NCBI GenBank assembly: GCA_947475245.1
Contig: CANJLW010000006.1
Location: 62,001-126,000, forward strand
Reading direction: 5' to 3'
DNA: 64,000 nucleotides
Origin: Acetobacteraceae bacterium
Lineage (GTDB): Bacteria > Pseudomonadota > Alphaproteobacteria > Acetobacterales > Acetobacteraceae
In this document: piece by piece, positions 8,395 to 18,036 of the stretch
Position numbering within the stretch: position 1 is the first letter of the stretch
Layout of the letters: each line of letters begins with the position of its first letter
Notes under the pieces: model-generated
Told to the model about the DNA's origin: nothing
What the model saw: only the letters and a program-made list of their open reading frames with translations
The model's database searches: none
Position numbers and translations under genes: made by a program

Positions 8395-11091
8395 ATGTCT
8401 GACGTTGTCGTCGTCGAATCCCCCGCGAAAGCGAAAACCATCAACCGCTATCTCGGCGGTGGCTATACCGTGCTGGCCAGTTTCGGCCATGTGCGCGACC
8501 TGCCGCCCAAGGATGGCAGTGTCCGACCCGACGAAGACTTCCAGATGGATTGGGAGTCCGACGCGCGCGGCGAAAAGCAGGTCGGCGCGATCGCCAAGGC
8601 GCTGAAGGGTGCCAAGACACTGTACCTGGCCACCGATCCGGATCGCGAGGGAGAGGCGATTTCCTGGCATGTGCGCGCCATGCTGGCGGAGAAGAAGGCA
8701 CTCCAGGGCGTTAAGGTGCATCGGATCACCTTCAACGAGATCACTCGGAACGCCATCACCTACGCAATCGCCCATCCGCGCGAACTCGATCAGCCGCTGA
8801 TCGAGGCCTATATGGCGCGGCGGGCGCTGGACTATCTCGTCGGGTTCACGCTGTCCCCGGTTCTGTGGCGCAAGCTGCCGGGCAGCCGCTCCGCCGGGCG
8901 GGTGCAGTCCGTCGCCCTGCGCCTGATTTGCGAACGCGAAGCCGAGATCGAAATCTTCCGGGCACGAGAGTACTGGACGATCGAGGCGGTGTTCACCACC
9001 CCCGGCGGTGCCCCGTTCACCGCGCGGTTGACGCACCTGGACGGCAAGCGGCTCGATCAGTTCGACCTGAACACGCAGGCGCTCGCCGAACGCGCCAAGC
9101 AGTCGGTGGAGGCCGGGCAGTTCTCCGTCGGAACGGTCGAACGCAGGCGTGTCCGCCGCAATCCGCCGCCGCCCTTCACCACATCCACCCTCCAACAGGA
9201 AGCCTCCCGCAAGCTCGGCTTTGGCGCGCAGCAGACCATGCGCCTGGCACAGCAGTTGTACGAAGGCATCGACATCGACGGTGAGACGACCGGTCTGATC
9301 ACCTATATGCGAACCGACGGCGTGCAGATGGCGCGGGAGGCGATCGGTGCCATTCGCGAGCATGTCGCGGAAAGCTTCGGGTCGAACTACGTCCCCGCCG
9401 CTCCGCGCGAATACACCAGCAAGGCGAAGAACGCCCAGGAAGCGCACGAAGCCATCCGCCCGACGGAAGTCGGACGCTCTCCCGACAGTGTCGCGCGGGG
9501 CCTGAACAACGATCAGCGGCGCCTGTACGAACTGATCTGGAAGCGCGCGGTGGCCTCGCAGATGCAGTCCGCCGAACTCGATCAGGTCGCGGTCGATGTC
9601 GTCGATCAAAAGGGCGTGAAGATGCGTGCCACCGGCTCCATCGTCGCCTTCGACGGGTTCCTGAAACTCTACCGCGAGGATACCGACGACACGGCGGACG
9701 GTGCGGCCGCCGAGGATGACAATCGCATGTTGCCGCCGATGGCGGAGCGCGATCCGCTGCGCCGCGGCGATGTCGGCGCCAACCAACATTTCACTCAGCC
9801 GCCGCCGCGCTACTCCGAAGCCAGCCTGGTCAAGAAGATGGAGGAACTCGGCATCGGCCGTCCCTCCACCTATGCCTCCATCCTGTCGGTATTGCAGGAT
9901 CGGCAATATGTCCGGCTCGATAAGCGCCGCTTCGTGCCGGAAGATCGCGGTCGCCTCGTCACCGCGTTTCTGGTCAGCTTCTTCGAGACTTACGTCGATA
10001 CCGGCTTCACCGCCGGGCTGGAGGAGAAACTCGACGAAATCTCCGCCGGGAATCTCGACTGGCGCAAGGTGATGCACGCGTTTTGGAACGAGTTCTCCAA
10101 GGCCGTCGAGCAAACGCGTGAATTGAAAATCAGCGACGTCATCGATGCGCTCGATCGCGATCTGGGGCCGCATTTCTTCCCGGCGCGGGAAGATGGGACC
10201 GATCCGCGCGCCTGCACCGCCTGCGGCACCGGGCGACTGGGGTTGAAGCTCGGACGTCTGGGATCGTTCATCGGCTGCTCGAACTACCCCGAATGCCGCT
10301 TCACCCGCGCGCTTGCGGTCAGTTCCGGAGAGGATCAGGCCGATACGCTGAAAGACGGGCTGCGTTCGCTCGGTCATCATCCGGAAACCGGAGAGGACGT
10401 GACCGTCCGCCGCGGACCTTACGGGCTGTATGTCCAGCAGGGCGAAAATTCCGAGGATAAGAAGGTCAAGCCCCGGCGGACATCGCTGCCGCGCGGGATG
10501 GATGGCGACAGCATCACGTTGGAACAGGCTATGGGTCTGCTGTCCCTGCCGCGCTTCATCGGCATGCATCCCGAAACCAACGAACGGATCGAGGCCGGGC
10601 TTGGACGCTTCGGGCCGTACGTCAAAATGGGCGCCGTGTTCGGCTCCCTGGACAAGGACGACGACGTTCTCGCGATCGGCATCAACCGGGCCGTCGATCT
10701 GCTGGCCAAAAAACTGGCGAGCGTGCGCACGATCGGGCCGCATCCCAGCGACAAGGAACTGATTTCGGTCCGCAAGGGCCGGTTCGGCCCCTATGTTCAA
10801 CACGCGAAGACGGTCGCGAACCTGCCGCGCGGCGTTTCGATGGACGACATCACGCTGGACGAGGCGGTCGCGCTGCTGGCCGAAAAGGGCAAGGCGCTGA
10901 AACCGCGCGGTGCCGCGGGGCGGAAGGGCGGTCGTATGGCCGGCGCGAAAACGGCGGAAGCGACGAGCGAAGCAAGCGTGGCCAAGGCACCGCGCAAACA
11001 AGCGGCGAAGGCGGCACCGAAGCGCAAGGCAGCCGCGCCCAAACGCAAGGCCGCGGCGAAGAAAACCGCCGAACGCAAGGCGGCGGTTTAA
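8395..11091 (+). CDS. topA: DNA topoisomerase I (type IA)
   Basis: Encodes 898 residues. It relaxes negatively supercoiled DNA by single-strand passage. The TOPRIM domain is at the N-terminus (VVVVESPAKAKTINRYLG, then LYLATDPDREGEAISWHV with the metal-binding DxDxE). The nucleophile tyrosine is in GLITYMRTDG at about residue 303. A C-terminal zinc-ribbon (CTACGTG then CSNYPECRF) follows at about 605-640, then two or three topoisomerase C-terminal repeats, each of the FGPYV type. The last 80 residues are Lys/Ala-rich and should bind DNA nonspecifically. Nothing appears truncated. Confidence 0.98.
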   Translation: MSDVVVVESPAKAKTINRYLGGGYTVLASFGHVRDLPPKDGSVRPDEDFQMDWESDARGEKQVGAIAKALKGAKTLYLATDPDREGEAISWHVRAMLAEKKALQGVKVHRITFNEITRNAITYAIAHPRELDQPLIEAYMARRALDYLVGFTLSPVLWRKLPGSRSAGRVQSVALRLICEREAEIEIFRAREYWTIEAVFTTPGGAPFTARLTHLDGKRLDQFDLNTQALAERAKQSVEAGQFSVGTVERRRVRRNPPPPFTTSTLQQEASRKLGFGAQQTMRLAQQLYEGIDIDGETTGLITYMRTDGVQMAREAIGAIREHVAESFGSNYVPAAPREYTSKAKNAQEAHEAIRPTEVGRSPDSVARGLNNDQRRLYELIWKRAVASQMQSAELDQVAVDVVDQKGVKMRATGSIVAFDGFLKLYREDTDDTADGAAAEDDNRMLPPMAERDPLRRGDVGANQHFTQPPPRYSEASLVKKMEELGIGRPSTYASILSVLQDRQYVRLDKRRFVPEDRGRLVTAFLVSFFETYVDTGFTAGLEEKLDEISAGNLDWRKVMHAFWNEFSKAVEQTRELKISDVIDALDRDLGPHFFPAREDGTDPRACTACGTGRLGLKLGRLGSFIGCSNYPECRFTRALAVSSGEDQADTLKDGLRSLGHHPETGEDVTVRRGPYGLYVQQGENSEDKKVKPRRTSLPRGMDGDSITLEQAMGLLSLPRFIGMHPETNERIEAGLGRFGPYVKMGAVFGSLDKDDDVLAIGINRAVDLLAKKLASVRTIGPHPSDKELISVRKGRFGPYVQHAKTVANLPRGVSMDDITLDEAVALLAEKGKALKPRGAAGRKGGRMAGAKTAEATSEASVAKAPRKQAAKAAPKRKAAAPKRKAAAKKTAERKAAV

Positions 11092-11401
11092 TCGGTCCTT
11101 TCGGCAAGGCCCGGTGGGGTTGACCGGCACGGCCAGATTGTCCCGACGGCGGGTCACCCTGGCGCGACGTGTCGACGCGAAGCTGTGAGTTACGAGCGAA
11201 TATTACCTGGGGTTGCAATTTTAGTCGAATTATTCGACCGAATATCGTCAGATTACCGTTAACAAGAAGTCGATCTCGGGATAATGTCCGAGTGGGATCG
11301 AACGTTGACGGAATTTTTGGATTGATATCGTTTTTTGCTCTCTCCGCGAGGCTGGAAGCTGGAAACACATCCGGCCGTCGTCGCGTCCGAGACCCGCGCG
11401 G
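11092..11401. other. 310-bp intergenic region, AT-rich in its middle
   Basis: Between topA and the next gene. About 11180-11340 is clearly richer in A/T than its surroundings, holds a perfect palindrome (11224-11238) and a TTTTTTG run near 11330. No open frame with family similarity was seen. It most likely carries the promoter of the downstream protein. Confidence 0.5.
11224..11238. promoter_or_regulatory. Candidate operator: palindrome GTCGAAT-T-ATTCGAC
   Basis: Perfect 7-bp arms around a single T inside the AT-rich region upstream of the unrecognised 638-residue protein. A further GAATATCG follows the right arm. Such symmetric sites bind dimeric repressors; the regulator is not identifiable here. 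Confidence 0.45.
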
Positions 11402-13318
11402 ATGTCGGCCGGGGGTAAGCAAGCTCACCGCATGAGAAATGTCGACAACGTCCAAAACTGGAAGGACCCGCGGGCCGGTACGCGTGCCGCCGCTGTCGAC
11501 CAAGATGTTGCGCCCAATCCAATTCACTACGCCGTTTATCGGGTAACGTTGCGTGCCGGCGGAGACGAAACCGTCCGTTGCGTATTGCCGGATCAACCCG
11601 CCCCACAGCCCGGTCCGGCCATGGACATCTGGCTGCGGAGATTGATCGCTTCGGGGACGAACCCTCTCGCGATTTCGATCCTGGTCATCCTTGAAGTGTT
11701 GGACGCGAACGGCGCGATTCGCGAATGTGCCCTCGAACGACGGCGCGGTGCGGTTGACGGCCCTTTGATCGGCGCCCCCGCCCGCGTTGAATTCATCGGA
11801 CCCGCGCGCGGCGTCAGACTTTATCAGGCACTGTCCGACGGCCGGTTGATCGAATTCAACGACGGCACCGCCAATGACGATCCCGCCGAACCGGCACCGA
11901 ACCCATCGACCCAAAGCGATCCCGACCAGTGGGAGGGTGAGGCACAGGCGTTGCGCGCGCTGTTCGGCCCGGCGATTCTGCTGATCGATCGTCGTAAACC
12001 GCTGCTGTTCGAAGACCGCGTCGGACTGTCCAGCATCGTTCACCTGCGCCTGCCCGACAAACGCATCGTTGCCTGCGGCGTGGGCTGGCACGGCGGGATG
12101 CCCTTCATCCTGGTGGCGAATTTTCCGCGATTTGCGATCCAACCCACGCTGCCGCCGGCCGCCGAAGCGCAGATCGGCGAAGCGCTGCGGCGACAGGGCC
12201 TGGAACGCCATGAACTGCGCGTCGACGACCTTGGTGTCGCCGTCATCGCGCGGGTGCCCGGAACGACATCGTTGTTCGTGCTCCGCCCGGATGACCGGGG
12301 CATCTCGGTCACCGCCGTCACCGAACCAAAGCGCGACGATCTCACCGACGACCAAAGACGCTGGCTTCATTACAGTGAATCGGTCGAGGACAGGACGATC
12401 CTCGACCTCTATCGCAACGGCATCGACGAACAGCGCATCGTCGTGACCGGCGATCCCGACGGCGACGTCTGGAAACACGTCATCGACGCCGACGGCATCG
12501 AAATTTCCGCCGCGCCGGATAACGAAACCGCCGCCGCCGAACTGTATCGCGAGGCATTGTTGACCGATTCCGGGTCCGATGCACCCCAGGCATCGGACGA
12601 CCGCGGGCCGCACGCCGACATGCCCGGCCCCGTGCCGCCGGATCGGCTGCTGGCCAAGCTCCGCGCCTATCAACAGGCAACCGGTTGCTTTCGCGCTGTC
12701 TTTGACTCGTGCGCCGGCGCAAAAACGCCCAAGGCCACGCCCTCGGGCGAAGCCCTGGCCCGCCTGTCGGACGCCGCCGCCCATGCGTCCGTTCTCGGCG
12801 CCGCGATGACCGTCGGCATACTGCGCGATCTGATAAGGCTGACCCGTCTGGGCATGATCGCGGCGGACCGGTTGACGGACGAGATTGCCAAGGCTGAACG
12901 CATGCTCGACCGGGAACTGGCGCAACTGACCGTCGTGACGACGGTCGCGGGCGACGGATCGGCCGATTTTGGGCCGGACGTGGAAGCCCGCTTCCCCGAG
13001 GCCGTCTTCCACATGCAGGAAATTCGGCACTGCCTCGCGCTGCGCCGCCCCACCGCGGCAGTCCTGCATGCCATGCAAATCGTCCACGCGGGGATCGCCG
13101 CCCTGCGCCCGGATGCCGATACGCCGATCGGAGAGGATTGGGGCGCATGGCGCGCCGCGGCGATGCGGCATTCATCCGCGCTCGCGGTACTGCTCGACGA
13201 GGTGCGCCTGGCCCTGCGCGCGCCGACCCCGACCAAGGTCGATAAATATACCGAGGAAGAGGCGGAAACGATCGTGCGCGCCGTCGGTGCCTTTATGCGA
13301 CGGTTGAGCCCGACCTAA
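11402..13318 (+). CDS. Large unrecognised protein with a degenerate HEPN-like C-terminal domain
   Basis: Encodes up to 638 residues; an alternative ATG at 11432 would remove ten. I recognise no family for residues 1-510, which include a beta-rich N-terminal part (YAVYRVTLRAGGDETVR, then SDGRLIEFNDG) and a middle part with LVANFPRFAIQPTLPPAAE. The tail from about 531 (FPEAVFHMQEIRHCLALRRP, then TAAVLHAMQIVHAG) and the ending DKYTEEEAETIVRAVGAFMR resemble the helical HEPN-type domain common in phage and defence proteins. That family has an R-N-x3-H motif just before YTEEEA; here the site is RAPTPT (about 606-611), so the catalytic His is missing. No signal peptide or membrane helix. It sits alone between topA and parE. 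Confidence 0.6.
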   Translation: MSAGGKQAHRMRNVDNVQNWKDPRAGTRAAAVDQDVAPNPIHYAVYRVTLRAGGDETVRCVLPDQPAPQPGPAMDIWLRRLIASGTNPLAISILVILEVLDANGAIRECALERRRGAVDGPLIGAPARVEFIGPARGVRLYQALSDGRLIEFNDGTANDDPAEPAPNPSTQSDPDQWEGEAQALRALFGPAILLIDRRKPLLFEDRVGLSSIVHLRLPDKRIVACGVGWHGGMPFILVANFPRFAIQPTLPPAAEAQIGEALRRQGLERHELRVDDLGVAVIARVPGTTSLFVLRPDDRGISVTAVTEPKRDDLTDDQRRWLHYSESVEDRTILDLYRNGIDEQRIVVTGDPDGDVWKHVIDADGIEISAAPDNETAAAELYREALLTDSGSDAPQASDDRGPHADMPGPVPPDRLLAKLRAYQQATGCFRAVFDSCAGAKTPKATPSGEALARLSDAAAHASVLGAAMTVGILRDLIRLTRLGMIAADRLTDEIAKAERMLDRELAQLTVVTTVAGDGSADFGPDVEARFPEAVFHMQEIRHCLALRRPTAAVLHAMQIVHAGIAALRPDADTPIGEDWGAWRAAAMRHSSALAVLLDEVRLALRAPTPTKVDKYTEEEAETIVRAVGAFMRRLSPT

Positions 13319-13380
13319 CCATCCCGATTGCCTCGGAGCCTCGGTGGCGAGTAGGGTGGGATACGCTTCGGGAACACAGC

Positions 13381-15450
13381 ATGAACGACTTGTTTGGTTC
13401 GGATTCGGATAAGCCCGCCGGCAAAGCTGCGAAAGACGCCGCCGCCAAGCCCCGGCGCGCTCAGGCGCCGAACGATCTGAAAGCCTTGCCCGCGCTGCGC
13501 CCACGCCCGACAACGCCGGACGCGGAAGATTACTCCGCCAAGGATATCGAGGTTCTGGAAGGGCTGGAACCGGTTCGCCGACGCCCCGGCATGTATATCG
13601 GCGGCACCGATGAAACCGCGCTGCACCATCTGGCGGCTGAAATTCTCGATAACGCGATGGACGAGGCCGTCGCCGGCCATGCAAGCTTCATCGAATTCAC
13701 CGTGGAAACCGGCAACTGGCTGACCATCCGCGATAACGGACGCGGCATCCCCGTCGATTCCCACCCCAAGTTCAAACACCTCAGCGCGCTGGAAGTGATT
13801 CTGACGACCCTGCATTCCGGCGGCAAGTTCGGCGGCAAGGCCTATGCGACCTCCGGCGGCCTGCATGGCGTCGGCAGTTCCGTCGTGAACGCCCTGTCGG
13901 AAACCATGGAGGTCGAAGTCGCGCGTGACCGCACGCTCTGGAAGCAAAGCTACGCGCAGGGCGCACCGACGACGAAGCTGATCAACGCCGGGCCGGTCCA
14001 TAATCGTCGCGGTACCTCGATCCGCTTCAAACCCGACGTCACCATCTTCGGTCCCCTCCAATTCTCCCCCGCTCGCCTTTACCGCCTGTGTCGTTCCAAA
14101 GCGTATCTGTTCCGCGGCGTTGAAATTCGCTGGACCTGCGCGCCGTCGCTGCTGAAGGACGAGACGCCGGCCGAGGCGGTGCTGCATTTTCCGGGCGGGC
14201 TGCGCGACTCACTGGAAGCCGACACCGGTGCATCCAATCGCGTCTTGCCGGCAATCTGGGCTGGGGAGGCCGACCTGCCGGGCGAAGCGACCGGACGGGT
14301 CGAATGGGCGGTCTGCTGGCTCGACGGTGCCGAAGGCTTCGTCCATTCCTACTGCAATACCGTCCCGACGGCACAGGGCGGCACGCATGAAACCGGCTTC
14401 CGAGCGGCCCTGCTGAAGGGGCTGCGGGCATGGGGCGAACAGCGCGGCAATCGTAAGGCCGGGCAGGTGACTGCCGACGACGTGTTGGACCCGATCGCCG
14501 CCAAGCTGTCGCTGTTTCTGCGCGAACCGCAGTTTCAGGGACAGACGAAGGAAAAACTGACCAGTCCCGAAGCCGCCCGCCTGACCGAAACCGCGCTGCG
14601 CGATCGGTTCGATCACTTCCTGGCGGGCGATCCGGCCTCCGCCGACAATCTCCTCGCCTTTGTGATCGAGCGGGCGGAAGAACGCATCCGCCGCAAGGAA
14701 AACAAGGACACCGCGCGCAAATCGCCGACCCGTCGCCTGCGCCTGCCGGGAAAGCTGACCGATTGCACACGGGAAAACGCCGCCGACACCGAAATCTTCC
14801 TGGTCGAGGGCGACAGCGCCGGCGGATCGGCCAAGCAGGCGCGCAACCGCGAAACCCAGGCGGTGCTGCCGTTGCGCGGCAAAATCCTGAATGTCGCCAG
14901 CGCGTCCGCCGACAAGTTAAGGCAAAATCAAGAGCTTAAAGACCTGATCGAGGCGTTGGGCTGCGGTGTCGGCGACCGCTTCGATCGTGCCAAGCTGCGT
15001 TATGGTCGTGTCATCATCATGACCGACGCCGATGTCGACGGGGCCCATATCGCGTCGCTGTTAATGACATTCTTCTATCGCGAATTGCCTGAACTGGTGC
15101 GTCACGGGCACATCTATCTCGCTCAGCCGCCGCTGTATCGGCTGACACAGGGGGCCAAGTCGGTCTACGCGATGAACGACGATGACCGCGAACGCAAGGT
15201 CAAGCGGGAGTTCAAGGCAGGCACCAAGGTCGAAGTCAGCCGCTTTAAGGGCCTGGGCGAAATGCCGCCGATGCAACTGAAGGAAACCACGATGGACCCC
15301 AGCAAGCGCACGCTGCTGAAGGTCGTCGCCGCGCCGGAAGATCGCGCATCCACCAACGAGCGTGTGGAATGCCTGATGGGCCGGCGTCCGGAGCTGCGTT
15401 TCCAGTTCATCCAGGACCGCGCCCGCACGATCGAGGAACTGGACGTTTAA
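13381..15450 (+). CDS. parE: DNA topoisomerase IV subunit B
   Basis: Encodes 689 residues, the ATPase subunit of topoisomerase IV, which decatenates daughter chromosomes together with ParC (not in this window). The GHKL ATPase is marked by EILDNAMDEAVAGHA, IRDNGRGIPVDSH and GGLHGVGSSVVNALS. The TOPRIM part shows EIFLVEGDSAGGSAKQARNR, PLRGKILNV and IIMTDADVDGAHIASLL. The ending RFQFIQDRARTIEELDV is usual for alphaproteobacterial ParE. ParE rather than GyrB is favoured by length (GyrB is about 800) and by the short C-terminal part. The N-terminal 45 residues are a variable extension. Confidence 0.96.
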   Translation: MNDLFGSDSDKPAGKAAKDAAAKPRRAQAPNDLKALPALRPRPTTPDAEDYSAKDIEVLEGLEPVRRRPGMYIGGTDETALHHLAAEILDNAMDEAVAGHASFIEFTVETGNWLTIRDNGRGIPVDSHPKFKHLSALEVILTTLHSGGKFGGKAYATSGGLHGVGSSVVNALSETMEVEVARDRTLWKQSYAQGAPTTKLINAGPVHNRRGTSIRFKPDVTIFGPLQFSPARLYRLCRSKAYLFRGVEIRWTCAPSLLKDETPAEAVLHFPGGLRDSLEADTGASNRVLPAIWAGEADLPGEATGRVEWAVCWLDGAEGFVHSYCNTVPTAQGGTHETGFRAALLKGLRAWGEQRGNRKAGQVTADDVLDPIAAKLSLFLREPQFQGQTKEKLTSPEAARLTETALRDRFDHFLAGDPASADNLLAFVIERAEERIRRKENKDTARKSPTRRLRLPGKLTDCTRENAADTEIFLVEGDSAGGSAKQARNRETQAVLPLRGKILNVASASADKLRQNQELKDLIEALGCGVGDRFDRAKLRYGRVIIMTDADVDGAHIASLLMTFFYRELPELVRHGHIYLAQPPLYRLTQGAKSVYAMNDDDRERKVKREFKAGTKVEVSRFKGLGEMPPMQLKETTMDPSKRTLLKVVAAPEDRASTNERVECLMGRRPELRFQFIQDRARTIEELDV

Positions 15451-15454
15451 CCCG

Positions 15455-16810
15455 CTATCGGCGCGCCCAGCCGCGCGCCAGGCACGCCAACAGCACGATC
15501 ACGGGCAGGGCGGCGGCGATCCGGAACGCGCCCTGAAACCCGACCAGGAACGCGTCCGCGTCCGGCGTGCCCTGTGCGATCGCGGCGGATCGCAGACTCT
15601 GGAAAACCAGCATCAGCACCGTCGCGCCGGTCACGACCCCGACCGTGCGGGTCATCATGACCAAACTGCCGGCGACACCGCGATCCTCCTTGGGGATCGT
15701 GGCCGTCGCGATATCGAAATACGCTACCTGGAACAGGCCCAAACCAACGCCCTGCAGGAACATCGCCCCCAGCAGAAGCGGTAGATTGACGTCGCCGCCG
15801 GTCGTGCCGATCACCACCTGCGCGACCGCCATCGCGGCGGTCCCGCTCAGGGCCAGCCGCTTGGGGGCGATAAACGCGGCCAGGCGCCCGGCAAGGGGGG
15901 ACGACAGCATGACCCCGAATGGGGAGGCCGCCAGCGCCATGCCGCCGACCGGGACAGACAGCCCGCCGATCCGATCCAGGTAGAACGGCACCAGCAGCAT
16001 GATCGAAAATCCCGCCAGATTCAGCAGGATATGGGCGGCATTGACCAGCGCGAAATCGCGATCGCGGAAATAGCGGAGGTCGATGATCGGTTGGGGCGTG
16101 CTGTTTTGCCGTCGGATGAACAGGGCACCGGCGACCAATGTCGCCGCCGCCAGCGACAGGAAGACCGCCACGCTCCTGATCTGGTTCAATGCCAGCAACA
16201 TCAAGGTGACAGTCAGCACCATCAGAACGGCGCCGAGGGCGTCAAACCGCGCCGCGCCGCGCACGATGCCCTTCGGCAGAAACCACGCCAGCGCGAACGC
16301 CGACAACGCGATGGGCGCGCGGAACCAGAAGACCGCGGACCAACCCCAGTGCTCCACCAATTGGCCGGCCAGCACCGGTCCCAGCGAGCCCCCGATGCCA
16401 AACACCATCGTATAGAGGCCGAGAATGCGCGTTCGCTCGGACTCCGGATACAGGCTCGTCGCCAGCGCGGGGCCGCAACTCAGCGCCAGCGCTGCGCCAA
16501 TCCCCTGCATCACGCGTGCGCCGAGCAGCGCCTCGTAGCTCGTGGCCATCGAACAGAGCAGGAAGGCCAGCGCGCCGGTGGCATTTCCCAACAGGAAAAT
16601 ACGGCGATAGCCGAACATGTCGCCGATCCGGCCGAAGACCAGCATCAGGGCGGCATAGGTCAGGGTATACGCGATCACGACCCATTGGATGGCCGGGATC
16701 GGCAGCGCGAAGCCGCGGATAATATGCGGGAAAGCAACGTTCACCGAGGAGTCGAACGGCACGACAACCGTGCCCAGCCCGACAACCAGAACGCCCCATC
16801 CGGGGCGCAT
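15455..16810 (-). CDS. MFS transporter, DHA2/EmrB-QacA type
   Basis: Encodes 451 residues with about 12-14 hydrophobic segments. The N-terminus GTVVVPFDSSVNVAFPHI and IQWVVIAYTLTYAALMLVFGRIGD, with RIGDMFGYRRIFLLGN, are the drug:H+ antiporter family signature (loop 2-3 motif). LEYS-like SERTRILGLYTMVFGIGGSLGPVLAG is motif C, typical of exporters. It is likely an inner-membrane efflux pump; substrate unknown. No membrane fusion protein gene is next to it. It converges on parE with a 4-bp gap. Upstream is the HU gene in the same orientation, 36 nt away, so a shared transcript is possible. Confidence 0.87.
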   Translation of the reverse strand: MRPGWGVLVVGLGTVVVPFDSSVNVAFPHIIRGFALPIPAIQWVVIAYTLTYAALMLVFGRIGDMFGYRRIFLLGNATGALAFLLCSMATSYEALLGARVMQGIGAALALSCGPALATSLYPESERTRILGLYTMVFGIGGSLGPVLAGQLVEHWGWSAVFWFRAPIALSAFALAWFLPKGIVRGAARFDALGAVLMVLTVTLMLLALNQIRSVAVFLSLAAATLVAGALFIRRQNSTPQPIIDLRYFRDRDFALVNAAHILLNLAGFSIMLLVPFYLDRIGGLSVPVGGMALAASPFGVMLSSPLAGRLAAFIAPKRLALSGTAAMAVAQVVIGTTGGDVNLPLLLGAMFLQGVGLGLFQVAYFDIATATIPKEDRGVAGSLVMMTRTVGVVTGATVLMLVFQSLRSAAIAQGTPDADAFLVGFQGAFRIAAALPVIVLLACLARGWARR

Positions 16811-16846
16811 GCGCCCCGTCTGCCTATGAATCTGTCTCGCGGACGA

Positions 16847-17116
16847 TCAGACCGCCTTTTTCAGGGTCGGGGATGCCTTGAAGCGCACCGTCTTGCCGGC
16901 CTTCACCTTGATCGCTTCGCCGGTGCGCGGGTTCAAGCCCTTGCGCGCCTTCGTCTTCTTAACCGTGAACGTCCCAAAGCTCGGCAGCGTAAACTTGCCG
17001 GATTTCTTCAGCTCCCGAACGATGGCTTCCATCAGGTCGCCGGCCGCGCGATTGGCGGAGGCACCGGTGAGAGAAGCGGATTCCTGGATGACCGAGGCGA
17101 TGAATGCTTTAGACAT
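16847..17116 (-). CDS. HU-family DNA-binding protein
   Basis: Encodes 89 residues. It is a nucleoid-associated dimer that bends DNA. The family is clear from FTLPSFGTFTVKKTKARKG, then NPRTGEAIKVKAGKTVRFKA, the arm that inserts in the minor groove. The N-terminal helix (FIASVIQESASLTGASANRA) differs from typical HupB, so it is a somewhat divergent HU. AAGGAG lies 6 nt before the ATG. The protein carries few acidic residues and ends in a lysine pair. Confidence 0.95.
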   Translation of the reverse strand: MSKAFIASVIQESASLTGASANRAAGDLMEAIVRELKKSGKFTLPSFGTFTVKKTKARKGLNPRTGEAIKVKAGKTVRFKASPTLKKAV

Positions 17117-17332
17117 GACGGCTCCTTATGGTTTTACGTTTTTTTGCCGCGACGCCAAAACGTCCATATTTTGACAGGAGCCTTAGGAGGAAGGCGGCGA
17201 TCCCGTCGATTCGCGGCGTCGTTGCAACGGTTTTACTCAATTTTTTCTGAACCGATCAAGTCCCGTGTGAGTTAGGCACGCAAGGTTTGCGGGGGCATTG
17301 AAAAACCGCTGATGACAACACCGTGTCTTGTC

Positions 17333-18004
17333 CTAAAGAACACCGTGCCGAGCGAAGACCGCGCGCAGTGTCGCGCCCGCTTCCAGCTCCGCGCGGGTCG
17401 TGTCCTCCGCTTCAATCTTGTCGAGCGCGGCGCGAAAGACCTGATCGGCGCGATCGGCCGGAATGACCACGACCCCGTCAACGTCGCCGAGAATCCAGTC
17501 TCCCGGTGATACAAGCGCACCGGCGATCGTGACCGTGGTGTCCTTTTCAACCATTTCCGCCCGGTTGCGGGTATCGAGCGGTCCGATACCGCCGTGAAAC
17601 ACCGGAAACCGCATGGCGCGGATGCGCGCCACGTCGCGCACCAGGCCGTCGGTCACACATCCGGCGGCTTGCCGAGCGCGCGCGGCGGTTGAGAGAAGCT
17701 CCCCCCAAGGGGCAATCAGGTCGGTCGGTCCGTCACAGGCGAGGATCGCGACCTCGTTCGGCCGCAGGCTGTCGATCAGGTCCATTTCCAGTTCATACGG
17801 GTTCTCTCCGACCCCGACCGGCTTCGTCACCGGCACGTATCGTCCCGTGCGCGCTCGGCCGAACAGTGTCAGCGACTCGTCGAGAGGACGCACGAACGGC
17901 TTAAGCGCCTGGTGCATAAGACCAAAGCTGTCGAGCACGTCGGAAACCACGGGCGTGTACAGCAGGCGGCGCAGATCGTCGACGGATGGCGGTGACGCGG
18001 TCAT
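17333..18004 (-). CDS. RraA-like / demethylmenaquinone methyltransferase-fold protein
   Basis: Encodes 223 residues from the ATG at 18004, which has GGGAGG upstream; a longer frame to 18157 would run through the operator region. The RraA fold shows VVSDVLDSFGLMHQAL, PNEVAILACDG, GELLSTAARARQAAGCVTDG, VRDVARIRAMRFPVFHGGI and DWILGDVDGVVVIPAD. The D-x20-R-D pattern (GCVTDGLVRDVARIR) is that of 4-hydroxy-4-methyl-2-oxoglutarate aldolase/oxaloacetate decarboxylase members, so an aldolase is more likely than an RNase E inhibitor. No pathway neighbours are present. Control by a LacI-family regulator is suggested by a perfect palindrome 33 bp upstream. Confidence 0.8.
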   Translation of the reverse strand: MTASPPSVDDLRRLLYTPVVSDVLDSFGLMHQALKPFVRPLDESLTLFGRARTGRYVPVTKPVGVGENPYELEMDLIDSLRPNEVAILACDGPTDLIAPWGELLSTAARARQAAGCVTDGLVRDVARIRAMRFPVFHGGIGPLDTRNRAEMVEKDTTVTIAGALVSPGDWILGDVDGVVVIPADRADQVFRAALDKIEAEDTTRAELEAGATLRAVFARHGVL

Positions 18005-18036
18005 GGTGATCCTCCCTGGGGCAGCATCGAACGCTA

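Noticed and set aside
8374-11157. A 927-residue open frame antisense to topA
   Set aside because: In high-GC DNA the reverse of a codon-biased gene often stays open. It has no domain resemblance or ribosome site and covers topA exactly.
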